Shown here: piece after piece, positions 26,774 through 33,956 of the stretch
How positions within the stretch are numbered: position 1 is the stretch's first letter
How the letters are laid out: every line of letters starts with the position of its first letter
NCBI GenBank assembly: GCA_019456285.1
Contig: VRUE01000009.1
Location: 1 to 35,457 of the forward strand
Length of the DNA: 35,457 nt
Source: Solirubrobacterales bacterium
GTDB taxonomy: Bacteria; Actinomycetota; Thermoleophilia; Solirubrobacterales; 70-9
Direction: 5' to 3'
The notes under the pieces: model-generated
The model's input: only the letters and a program-made list of their open reading frames with translations
Told to the model about the DNA's origin: nothing
Database searches by the model: none
Program-made: the position numbers and the translations under genes

Positions 26774-28252
26774 TTAACGCGACTCGGTCGCTGTCGTCTG
26801 GACAGGTGTGGCCGGTACCCCAGCCCCGGCGCCCATCGTGTGGGGCAGGCCGGTGGAGTACTCCGGCTGCGGGATGAACTGCTCCGGGTACCCGTACATG
26901 CCGTGCGAGCTGATGTCGAGACCAGCTTCCTCTTCGGCGTCGGAGACCCGCAGGCCGATCGTCCTTTTGATGATCGCGAAGGTGACGTAGGAGATCGTGA
27001 ACACCACCACGAACGTGAATAGAACGGCCAGCCCCTGGACGGCGAGCTGACCCAGCGACGCGCTGAACGTGACGTCGCCGAACACGGCGTACCAGAGGCC
27101 CGGCGCGGCGCCTTCGCTGATCAACCGCTCGGAGCCGAATATGCCGACCGAGAGCGTGCCCCAGATACCGGCCAGGCCGTGCGCCGAGAGGGCGCCGACC
27201 GGGTCGTCGAGGAGCCTCTCGATCGACAGCACTGCGTAGACGACGAGCAGGCCGGCGATCAAACCGATGATCGGCGCCGCCCAGGTCTCGACGAAGCCCG
27301 ACGGCGCCGTGACGCCGACCAGGCCGGCAATCGCGCCGTTGCCGGCCATGCCGACGTCGAGCGATCTGCTCTTCAGGTAGACCGCGATCGAGGCGCCGAT
27401 CACCCCGGCGGCGGCGGCGAGCTGCGTGTTGAGCATCACCTCGCCGAAGAACGAGCCGGCGGTTTCGAAGGTCGAGCCCCCGTTGAACCCGAACCAGCCG
27501 ATCCAGAGGAGGATCACGCCGAGGCCGACCAGCGGCATCGAGTGGCCAGGGATGACCCGGGGCTTGCCGGCAGCGTCGTACTTCCCCTTGCGGGCACCGA
27601 GCAGCAGCAGCGCCGCCAGGGCGCCGACGGCGCCGGTCAGGTGGACCACCGAGGAGCCGGCGAAGTCCATCACCGGCTTGCCGCCGACGTCGGAGAGCAG
27701 GCCGCCGCCCCAGACCGCGTGCGCGACCAGCGGGTAGATCACCGCGCCGAAGACGATCGCGTAGATCACGTAGGCGCCGAACTTGATCCGCTCCAGGGTC
27801 GTGCCCCAGACGATCGCCAGCGAGACCGCGCAGAAGGCGAGCCCATAGAGCATCAGCATCGCGTCCGGCCCGGCGACGTTGAACGCTTCCGCCCCACTGC
27901 CGATCGTCTGATCGAAGTGGAAGAAGAAGCCGCTGCTCCCGAAGAAGTCGTTGCCGGGACCGTTGATGCCGTAGCCGACCACCCACCAGGCGATGGTCAC
28001 GAGCGCGAGGTTGACGAGCACCTTGGCCACGCCCGTCCCCACGTTCTTCTGCCTGGAGAAGCCGATCTCGAGGAACATGAACCCGGCCTGCATCAGGAAG
28101 ACCAGGGCGGTCGCGACGGCGACCCAGACCATGTCCAGCTCGCTGGACTTGGCGGCCACGATTTCAGCCACGCTCTCCGCTGACGCCGCCCCGGGCAACA
28201 CCAGGGAGGCGAGCGCCGCCAAGAGCACGGCGAGGCCCATCTTCTTTCTCAT
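26774..28252 (-). CDS. amtB: Ammonium transporter AmtB
   Basis: A 492-residue Amt/Rh channel. A signal peptide (about 1-25, LAVLLAALASLVLPGAASA) precedes 11 membrane helices. DFAGSSVVHLTGA is the family signature and holds the first pore His; the second is in ALSAHGLAGIWG. FLMQAGFMFLEIGFSR and the Phe-rich entrance are present. The C-terminal cytoplasmic tail (ISYVTFAIIKRTIGLRVSDAEEEAGLDISSHGMYGYPEQ) is the conserved PII-docking region, followed by 35 variable residues. A strong AGGAGG lies 8 nt before ATG 28252. A TACAGT (28318-28313) may be the -10. Confidence 0.97.
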   Translation of the reverse strand: MRKKMGLAVLLAALASLVLPGAASAESVAEIVAAKSSELDMVWVAVATALVFLMQAGFMFLEIGFSRQKNVGTGVAKVLVNLALVTIAWWVVGYGINGPGNDFFGSSGFFFHFDQTIGSGAEAFNVAGPDAMLMLYGLAFCAVSLAIVWGTTLERIKFGAYVIYAIVFGAVIYPLVAHAVWGGGLLSDVGGKPVMDFAGSSVVHLTGAVGALAALLLLGARKGKYDAAGKPRVIPGHSMPLVGLGVILLWIGWFGFNGGSTFETAGSFFGEVMLNTQLAAAAGVIGASIAVYLKSRSLDVGMAGNGAIAGLVGVTAPSGFVETWAAPIIGLIAGLLVVYAVLSIERLLDDPVGALSAHGLAGIWGTLSVGIFGSERLISEGAAPGLWYAVFGDVTFSASLGQLAVQGLAVLFTFVVVFTISYVTFAIIKRTIGLRVSDAEEEAGLDISSHGMYGYPEQFIPQPEYSTGLPHTMGAGAGVPATPVQTTATESR

Positions 28253-28449
28253 CTAAACGTCCTCCTTGCCCCCGGAGCAGGCCCCGGCGGTCGCGGATTG
28301 GCGATTGCAGCCACTGTATGGACGGGCGCCGGGGCTGTGTTTGGACGGCTGGAGCAAATCCGGGCGGCAGCTTTCTCACGAGTGGCAAGAAGGCGGACGT
28401 CCTTTGAGGCCGTGCCGCCGCGGCGGCACTCTCAGGCTAAAGTCGAGGG
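28253..28449 (-). promoter_or_regulatory. amtB upstream region
   Basis: This 197-nt gap holds AAGGAGG (RBS), a possible -10 TACAGT at 28318-28313 with no clear -35, and an 18-nt perfect palindrome GTGCCGCCG/CGGCGGCAC at 28412-28429, about 20 nt downstream of the coiled-coil gene stop. The palindrome has no T-run and could be a terminator or an operator. I see no glycine or glutamine riboswitch. Confidence 0.4.
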
Positions 28450-28794
28450 TTAATCTTTGACCTGGAGGCGGTCCCGCCCGGCACCGGCGGCGTTCAGCTC
28501 CCGCCTCAGCTCGCCGACGTCGCGGACGACCTGGTCGATCTGGTCCTCGACCTCCTCGAGGCGCCGTGAGACCGAGCGCAGCCGCCGCTCGAGCCGCTCG
28601 ACATCGCCGGCGGAGGGAAGGTCGAGCGCCCCCATCGCGGCTTGCTGGGCCTCCAGCGCCTTCTCGCGGGCGCCGAAGGCGGCGGCCAGCGCGTTCTCCA
28701 GCACCTGGCTGTCCAGCAGCGCTTGGGCCAGCTCGCCGATCGCCTGTTCGCTGCGCGCCCTCAGGCCCTCCTGCTCGTCGTGCTCGGCGCTCAT
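28450..28794 (-). CDS. Small coiled-coil protein of unknown function
   Basis: A 114-residue, highly charged, mostly helical protein. Residues about 62-105 form a clear heptad coiled coil (VERLERRLRSVSRRLEEVEDQIDQVVRDVGELRREL), and the N-terminal half is Ala/Gln/Glu-rich helix. It has no membrane or catalytic motif. The layout is reminiscent of phasins and other small granule- or membrane-associated coiled coils, but no assignment is made. It is divergent from the cell-wall hydrolase. TAAGCT (28807-28802) lies 7 nt before ATG 28794 and no Shine-Dalgarno is seen. Confidence 0.7.
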   Translation of the reverse strand: MSAEHDEQEGLRARSEQAIGELAQALLDSQVLENALAAAFGAREKALEAQQAAMGALDLPSAGDVERLERRLRSVSRRLEEVEDQIDQVVRDVGELRRELNAAGAGRDRLQVKD

Positions 28795-28999
28795 TGGCAG
28801 CAGCTTATAGTGACTATCCGGCCGGGCTGAAATCCTCCTGCCCGCGCATGGAACAAACGTTGATTAAGGCCTTGTTGGGGGGCGCGGCAATCCGTTGCGC
28901 GCTCCCATGCGAGCAGGTAGCGTGGGCGAGCCTGTTGCGCGGGGAGAAAGCGGACGCGGGCTGCGCGATCCGCGAAACCTGGTATCGAGGCGCCGTCGG
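28795..28999 (+). promoter_or_regulatory. Divergent promoter and structured leader before the cell-wall hydrolase
   Basis: An odd palindrome ATAGT-G-ACTAT (28807-28817) sits within TATAGT on the plus strand and abuts TATAAG on the minus strand, so it could control both genes. The rest can fold: GCGGA-CGCG...CGCG-A-TCCGC (28952-28975) is a 9-bp stem with one bulge. No ydaO (c-di-AMP) signature GACAGCTAACC is present, although that riboswitch commonly controls such enzymes in Actinobacteria. Confidence 0.35.
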
Positions 29000-31309
29000 A
29001 TGAGAAACAAGCTTGCACTGACCACAGCTCTGGCCAGCTTTGCGGCTCTCACAGCGCTGGGCGTGGGCATGGCGGGAGCCGACCCGCTGACCGGGATCGG
29101 CGCCCGGCAGCCCGCCGGCCCGGCCACGACGGTCGCCGCAATCCCGACGGTCCAGGCGCCGGCCTGCTCGAACGGGGTCGACGACGACGGCGACGGCTTG
29201 CTCGACCTCACCGATCCCGACTGCCCCTCCCCGTCCGGCGTCAGCGAGGCGCCTTCGACCGGAGCCAACCTCGACGCGCCGGCGGGCGCCGGCCGGGAAT
29301 CCGGCGGGGTCCGCGCCGGCACGGCGATCGACGCCGCCGACGCCAAGGCCGACAGCGGCAACGGCGGCGTCAGCCGCAACCAGAGCCTCGGCGACTCCGG
29401 CGGTGGCGGCGCGAGCGGCGGCGTCAGCGCTCCCAGCGCCACCGGCGGCGACCAGCCGCAGGTCGGGGGGCCGAGCGGCGGCTCCTCGTTCACCGACGGC
29501 GGCTCCCCCACCCCCGCCAACCCGACGACGACGATCGCCCCCTTCGGCCCCGCCCCGATCGGCGTCCCCAACTTCGTCATCGACTCCTTCGAGATCCCGC
29601 CCTTCCTGCTGCCGATCTACCAGGCCTGCGGGACCGAGTACGGGATCCCCTGGGAGGTGCTCGCCTCGATCAACAAGATCGAGACGGCGTTCGGCACCAA
29701 CCTCAACGTCTCCAGCGCCGGGGCGGTCGGCTGGATGCAGTTCATCCCCTCCACCTGGGAGGCCTACGGGGTCGACGCCAACGGCGACGGCCGCAAGGAC
29801 CCCTACAACCCGGTCGACGCGATCTGCGCCGCCGCCAACTACCTGCAGGCCAGCGGCGGCAGGGACGACCTCTATAAGGCGATCTTCGCCTACAACCACG
29901 CCGACTGGTACGTCCAGGAGGTGCTGCTCTACACGCGGGCCTACGGCAAGCTGCCCTCCGACCTGGTCGGCTCGCTGACCGGGCTGACCGAGGGGGCGCA
30001 CTTCCCGGTTGCCGCCGACGCGCGCTACGCCGACGACATCTCCACCCGCGAGGCGCTGAAGCGGGCCACGCCGGAGGAGCGCGAGGAGTACGGCAACGCA
30101 GCCGAGGTGATCGCCTCCTCGCCGACCCGGCGCGGGATCAACATCTTCGCCGCGGAGGGGGCGCCGGTCGTCGCCGTCAACGACGGGGTGATCGAGAAGA
30201 TGGGCAGCTCGGAGAAGCTCGGCCGCTACGTAGTTCTGCAGGATGTCTACGGCAACCGCTACACCTACGCGAAGCTGGGACGGATCGTCCGCGACCACCG
30301 CTCGGTCGTGATGCCGACCGGCAGGGAGAAGCGCATCCCGGTCGACAGCCAGAACCTGCGGCCCCGCCTCCACGCGCTGCCGAACCGGGTCGACGACCGC
30401 GACCGGGCCAGGGCAGCCCAGCGGGTCGACAGCGCGGCCACGGTCGGCGCGGACGGGTCCCTGAAGGTCGGCTCCAAGGTGATCGCCGGCACCGTGCTGG
30501 CGCGGATCGGCGCCGGCGCGAACGGCGTCGATCTCCACATCAACTTCTCGATCCGGCCAGCCGGGCGGGGCGCCCCGCGGATCGACCCGAAGCCGATCCT
30601 CGACGGCTGGAAGCTGCTGGAGGCGACGGCGATCTACCGCGCCAAGGGCAAGAGCCCGTTCGCGAAGAAGCTCGGCAGCGCCGGGGTGCTGCTGCTCTCC
30701 AAGGAGGCGCTGCAGAGGCGCGTGCTCGCCGACGAGCGCCTCTCGATCTACCCCTGCGGGCGCTCCGACATCGCCTCCGGCCAGATCAACCGCCGGGTGC
30801 TGGCCACAGTCGAGTACCTGACCGAGAAGGGCTTCCGCCTCACGATCACCTCGCTGAAGTGCGGTCACGGCTTCTACACGGCGAGCGGCAACGTCTCCAA
30901 CCACAGCTCCGGCAACGCGATCGACATCGCCGCGATCAACGGGGTGGCGGTGCTCGGCAACCAGGGGCCGGGAACGCTCACCGACGCCGTCCTCAAGGCG
31001 GCCCTCCGCCTTCAGGGCACGATGACCCCCGAGGAGCTGATCTCGCTCGAGGAGCTGGGCGGGCCGAGCTTCGCGATGGGCGACCACGCCGACCACATCC
31101 ACATCGGGTGGCAGCCGCACTACGCCGAGGGCGGGCCCGAAGCGCGGTTCGTGCAGCTGCTGAAACCCGACCAGTGGCAGCGGCTGATCGGCCGCCTGGG
31201 CAAGATCGACAATCCGCAGGTGCCGACCGCGCCGTCGGAGTACTCGCTGCCGGATCGCCAGCACGGCGTGCCGCCGGCCGGCGACGGCGGCGCACAGAGC
31301 GACGACTAG
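29000..31309 (+). CDS. Secreted multi-domain peptidoglycan hydrolase
   Basis: A 769-residue exported protein. The signal peptide is residues 1-27. A Ca-binding-type repeat NGVDDDGDGLLDLTDPDC (58-75) precedes a low-complexity Ser/Gly/Pro linker (76-185). The lytic transglycosylase SLT domain (about 195-315) has catalytic Glu228 and GAVGWMQFIPSTW, plus an inserted DANGDGRKD Ca loop. Residues about 375-525 are an M23/LytM-like fold (FAAEGAPVVAVNDGVIEKMG) with most zinc ligands missing; only His513 of the HxH is left. The C-terminal domain (about 575-710) carries SNHSSGNAID (633-642), matching the M15 SxHxxGxAxD zinc motif, and HIH (699-701). I infer glycan plus peptide cleavage. The start is ATG 29000. 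Confidence 0.85.
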   Translation: MRNKLALTTALASFAALTALGVGMAGADPLTGIGARQPAGPATTVAAIPTVQAPACSNGVDDDGDGLLDLTDPDCPSPSGVSEAPSTGANLDAPAGAGRESGGVRAGTAIDAADAKADSGNGGVSRNQSLGDSGGGGASGGVSAPSATGGDQPQVGGPSGGSSFTDGGSPTPANPTTTIAPFGPAPIGVPNFVIDSFEIPPFLLPIYQACGTEYGIPWEVLASINKIETAFGTNLNVSSAGAVGWMQFIPSTWEAYGVDANGDGRKDPYNPVDAICAAANYLQASGGRDDLYKAIFAYNHADWYVQEVLLYTRAYGKLPSDLVGSLTGLTEGAHFPVAADARYADDISTREALKRATPEEREEYGNAAEVIASSPTRRGINIFAAEGAPVVAVNDGVIEKMGSSEKLGRYVVLQDVYGNRYTYAKLGRIVRDHRSVVMPTGREKRIPVDSQNLRPRLHALPNRVDDRDRARAAQRVDSAATVGADGSLKVGSKVIAGTVLARIGAGANGVDLHINFSIRPAGRGAPRIDPKPILDGWKLLEATAIYRAKGKSPFAKKLGSAGVLLLSKEALQRRVLADERLSIYPCGRSDIASGQINRRVLATVEYLTEKGFRLTITSLKCGHGFYTASGNVSNHSSGNAIDIAAINGVAVLGNQGPGTLTDAVLKAALRLQGTMTPEELISLEELGGPSFAMGDHADHIHIGWQPHYAEGGPEARFVQLLKPDQWQRLIGRLGKIDNPQVPTAPSEYSLPDRQHGVPPAGDGGAQSDD

Positions 31310-31348
31310 CCGGGAGAATCGGGTCTTCTGACCCAGCTCTTCGGATTC

Positions 31349-32206
31349 GTGCAGTTCGAGTTCGCCGGTGCACTCGCCGTGGCGGACGGCCGCTACCTGG
31401 CCCGCGACGGGGGTGAGGACGGCGAGCAGAGCGTGCTGGTGGTCGAGACGCTGGGTGCGCCCTCCCCGCCGTCCCGGCGTCGCCGCCGGCCGAGGCAGGC
31501 CGAGCCCGGCGCCGATCCGTCCGCGCTGCCGCTTGGCCGAGCGACCGCGGTGCGGGCCTTCGAGCCGTTCGACTCCGAGCGGGACGCCGCCGCCTGGCTG
31601 GAGGGGGCGGCTGAGGACGGGGAGACCGCCGACACGCTGGTCGCCGCGGGCATCGTCCTGCTGAACCGGGCGCTGCACGCCCATGGCACGGCCAGCGCCG
31701 ACCCCGGCGTGCACGAGCTGAGCCCGGAGCGGGCGGTGACGGTGCGGATCGGCTACGGCAGCGGCGAGGAGATGGTGGCCGGGCGCTTCACCGTGGCGCG
31801 CGACGTCGACGTCTGGGCCACAGGGGCCTCGCGGCGGCGGCGGCGGGCCGAGGAGCTGCGCCCGCAGGAGCGGGTCGCGGCGGTGCTCGGGGGACGCGAG
31901 CAGATCGACGCCTGCGAGACGCTGCTGCTGCGCGCCCGGGCTGACCTCGACGCCGGGCGAACCCGCGAGGCCGCCCTGCAGCTCCGGGTCGGGCTGGAGG
32001 CGCTGCTGGTGGAGCTGCGGGGGGCGCTTGCCGACCCCGGCCACGAGGAGAACATGGCCGAGCTCGGAGCGCGCCGCCGCGAGGCGGGCGACGCCGCCAA
32101 CATGGCGCTGCAGGGCGAGCTTGACCCCGAGCGGGAGCGGAACGTGCGTGAGCTGATCGGGATCTGCGAGCGGGTGCTGCGCCGCCGGCGGGTTCTGCGC
32201 GGGTAA
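31349..32206 (+). CDS. Unknown protein, helical C-terminal half
   Basis: A 285-residue protein I do not recognise. The N-terminal part (QFEFAGALAVADGRYLARD...) looks like a small beta-rich domain. A basic loop of Arg/Pro (about 43-50) and an Ala/Glu/Arg-rich helical C-terminal half (about 165-285) follow. It has no signal peptide or membrane segment. GTG 31349 is the first standard start, but the in-frame reading continues upstream as LTQLFGFV to a CTG at 31328 with GGGAGAA about 10 nt before it, so a CTG start is possible. It lies 39 nt after the hydrolase, same strand. Its last codons and TAA stop form part of a 25-bp inverted-repeat arm. Confidence 0.65.
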   Translation: MQFEFAGALAVADGRYLARDGGEDGEQSVLVVETLGAPSPPSRRRRRPRQAEPGADPSALPLGRATAVRAFEPFDSERDAAAWLEGAAEDGETADTLVAAGIVLLNRALHAHGTASADPGVHELSPERAVTVRIGYGSGEEMVAGRFTVARDVDVWATGASRRRRRAEELRPQERVAAVLGGREQIDACETLLLRARADLDAGRTREAALQLRVGLEALLVELRGALADPGHEENMAELGARRREAGDAANMALQGELDPERERNVRELIGICERVLRRRRVLRG

Positions 32207-32297
32207 GGCGGGGCACCCCCGCCCGGACAAATGGCGGGCTAATTAGCCCGCCATTTTGAGTATCCGCCCGTTCGGGGGTGCCCCGCCTTACCCGCGC
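32197..32297. repeat. Nested inverted repeat with 25-bp perfect arms
   Basis: Arms 32197-32221 and 32273-32297 are perfectly complementary over 25 bp. Between them, 32229-32256 is a perfect 28-nt palindrome with centre CTAATTAG. The left arm includes the TAA stop of the preceding gene. The structure can extrude as a double cruciform in DNA, or in RNA form a long hairpin containing a second hairpin. Confidence 0.9.
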
Positions 32298-32299
32298 TA

Positions 32300-32463
32300 A
32301 GTGACTATCCGAAAACCCTCGCGCACGCCTGGCGGCGGCGGACACGGCGCGGATGCGTCGTCCTCAGTCGGCCCAATAGTGCCCACTATTGGGCCTCCCT
32401 GCGTCCTCGCCCCGCTTGGTCCGGCGCTCGCCAGCCACACACGCGGGTTTTCGGATAGTCACT
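32300..32463. repeat. MITE-like element with 19-bp terminal inverted repeats
   Basis: Termini AGTGACTATCCGAAAACCC (32300-32318) and its exact reverse complement (32445-32463). The centre GGCCCAATAGTG-CC-CACTATTGGGCC (32370-32395) is a perfect 12-bp hairpin. The intervening DNA is also roughly self-complementary. TAA flanks both sides of the 162-bp core 32301-32462, a possible 3-bp target duplication. The HAD gene stop lies at its right end. Confidence 0.7.
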
Positions 32464-33151
32464 AACGGCGCGGCGGCTTGAGTGAGAGGTTGTGGGTGAC
32501 GATGTCGTCGAGCAGGGATTCGGCGATGTGGTGGGCCTCGTCCAGCGCGATGCCCTCCAGCGAGGGCACCCCGATCACGGTCAGCCCGGCCGCCCGCGCC
32601 GCCGCGACGCCGGTCGGCGAATCCTCGAGCGCGACCACCGAGAGGCCGGCCTCCACGCCAAGCCGGCGGCAGACCTCCAGGTAGGGGTCCGGGGAGGGCT
32701 TCGGCGCCGCGACCTCGTGCGCGCTCAGTACCACGTCCAGGCGGTCTCGGAAGCCGGCGATCTCCAGCGAGCGCCGCACGAAGGCGAGCGGCGAGTTGGA
32801 GACGACGCCGATCGGCGTCCCCCGCTCCTTCAGCCTGCGCAGGAGCTCCCGCGCCCCGACCATCGCCTCGACCCCGTGCTCCAGCTCGGCGACGACCAGC
32901 TCGTTCAGCTCTTCGATCAGCTCGGCGGCGCGGCCGGGCTCGCCCAGGCGCCGCTCCAGCACCCGGCCGGCGACCTCGGCCGAGGTGCCGACCAGCTCGC
33001 GCTTGTGCTCGGCGGTGAACTCCACCCCGCGCCGCTCGAAGAGGTCGCGCTCGGCCCTCGTCCAGACCGACTCGGTGTCCAGCAGCAGCCCGTCGTTGTC
33101 GAAGACGACCGCGTCGGGCGTCGGCTGCGCCCCGTCGCCCGCCGCCGCCAT
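32462..33151 (-). CDS. HAD-superfamily phosphatase, beta-phosphoglucomutase-like
   Basis: A 229-residue HAD hydrolase with a helical cap. Motif I is VVFDNDGLLLDTES (nucleophile and acid/base Asp; the family usually has FDMDGV/L). Motif II is GVVSNSP, motif III the Lys in APKPSPDPYLEV, and motif IV VVALEDSPTGVAAARAAG. This pattern fits the beta-phosphoglucomutase/phosphoglycolate phosphatase group, so a small sugar- or metabolite-phosphate substrate is likely; it cannot be named. ATG 33151 follows the sirtuin stop by 2 nt, so they are coupled. Its stop lies in the terminal arm of the 32300-32463 element. Confidence 0.88.
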   Translation of the reverse strand: MAAAGDGAQPTPDAVVFDNDGLLLDTESVWTRAERDLFERRGVEFTAEHKRELVGTSAEVAGRVLERRLGEPGRAAELIEELNELVVAELEHGVEAMVGARELLRRLKERGTPIGVVSNSPLAFVRRSLEIAGFRDRLDVVLSAHEVAAPKPSPDPYLEVCRRLGVEAGLSVVALEDSPTGVAAARAAGLTVIGVPSLEGIALDEAHHIAESLLDDIVTHNLSLKPPRR

Positions 33152-33153
33152 CG

Positions 33154-33921
33154 TTAGCCGAGCTCCGCCAGGGTCGCGGCGAGCGCCTCGACCATCTCGC
33201 CGCCCAGCTTCAGCTCCGCCTCCCCGTCATAGGGCGTCGGCCCCTTGGTGACGATCGCCAGGCGGCCGCCGCGCTCAAGGGTGAGCCGGGGCAGCCCCGC
33301 CACCGGGTGGACAGCCAGCGAGGAGCCGACGCAGAGCATCAGCTCGGCCCGCTCGGCAAGCCGCTGGGCGCGGGCCATGGCGCTCTCGGGAAGCAGCTCG
33401 CCGAAGAGGACCACGTCGGGCTTGACCGGCCCGCCGCAGGTCGCGCAGACGGCGACTCCCTCGGCGTCGAACAGCGCCTCGACCTCCTCGATCCCGTAGG
33501 CGGCGTCGCAGCGGGTGCAGGAGGAGGTCTCGATCGAGCCGTGGACCTCGACCACGTTCTCCGAGCCGGCGGCGCAGTGGAGGCGGTCGATGTTCTGGGT
33601 GATCACGCCCTCCAGCAGGCCGCGGCGCTCCAGCTCCGCCAGCGCCTCGTGCGCCGGGTTGGGGCGCTTGTCGCCGAGCGAGTGGAAGCGCGGCCGGTAG
33701 TAGGACCAGAAGCGGGCCGGGTCGCGCTCGAAGACCTCGATGTGGGCGACCTCCATCGGGTCGACCTTGGCCCACAGCCCCGTCTCGGGCGTGCGGAAGT
33801 CGGGGATCCCGGACGGCACCGAAATCCCGGCCCCGGTCAGCGCGACCGTGCAGCCCGACTCCCCGATCAGCTCCGCAAGCCGCTCGGCCCCACTTGTCGA
33901 CGGGCCTAAGACGTCCGTCAT
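33154..33921 (-). CDS. Sirtuin, NAD-dependent protein deacylase
   Basis: A 255-residue Sir2-family enzyme that removes acyl groups from lysines using NAD. The Rossmann motif is [22 protein letters not shown], the nicotinamide/base motif [13 protein letters not shown] with catalytic His in [10 protein letters not shown], the zinc ribbon CTRC...CATC, and VLFGELLP and [13 protein letters not shown] follow. All key residues are present; CobB-like. The only possible ATG (33921) lies in the 3-nt loop of a perfect 23-bp hairpin, and the upstream frame has a TAA. No Shine-Dalgarno is seen; a TAAGAC lies 6 nt before the ATG. It is 35 nt after the hydratase/dehydrogenase gene. A deacylase beside acyl-CoA enzymes could counter their metabolite-driven acylation (inference). 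Confidence 0.93.
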   Translation of the reverse strand: MTDVLGPSTSGAERLAELIGESGCTVALTGAGISVPSGIPDFRTPETGLWAKVDPMEVAHIEVFERDPARFWSYYRPRFHSLGDKRPNPAHEALAELERRGLLEGVITQNIDRLHCAAGSENVVEVHGSIETSSCTRCDAAYGIEEVEALFDAEGVAVCATCGGPVKPDVVLFGELLPESAMARAQRLAERAELMLCVGSSLAVHPVAGLPRLTLERGGRLAIVTKGPTPYDGEAELKLGGEMVEALAATLAELG

Positions 33922-33944
33922 ACGGACGTCTTAGGCCCGTCGAC
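33896..33944. repeat. Perfect 23-bp hairpin around the sirtuin start codon
   Basis: Arms 33896-33918 and 33922-33944 are exact reverse complements. The 3-nt loop (33919-33921) is the sirtuin ATG. The arm contains GACGGGCCTA, also found at the edge of the 19717-19832 repeat. It could terminate the upstream gene or hide the start codon. Confidence 0.9.
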
Positions 33945-33956
33945 CGGATTCGGTGG

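Noticed and set aside
28380-28449. Glycine riboswitch-like CTCTCAGGCTAAAG on the plus strand
   Set aside because: Only the 3' phrase is similar; there is no GCCGAAGGGGCAA core and no plus-strand gene follows.
28814-32230. 1138-codon open frame on the minus strand
   Set aside because: Antisense to the cell-wall hydrolase and the following gene, low-complexity Val/Asp/Gly/Arg composition with no motif. The sense-strand genes have clear domains.
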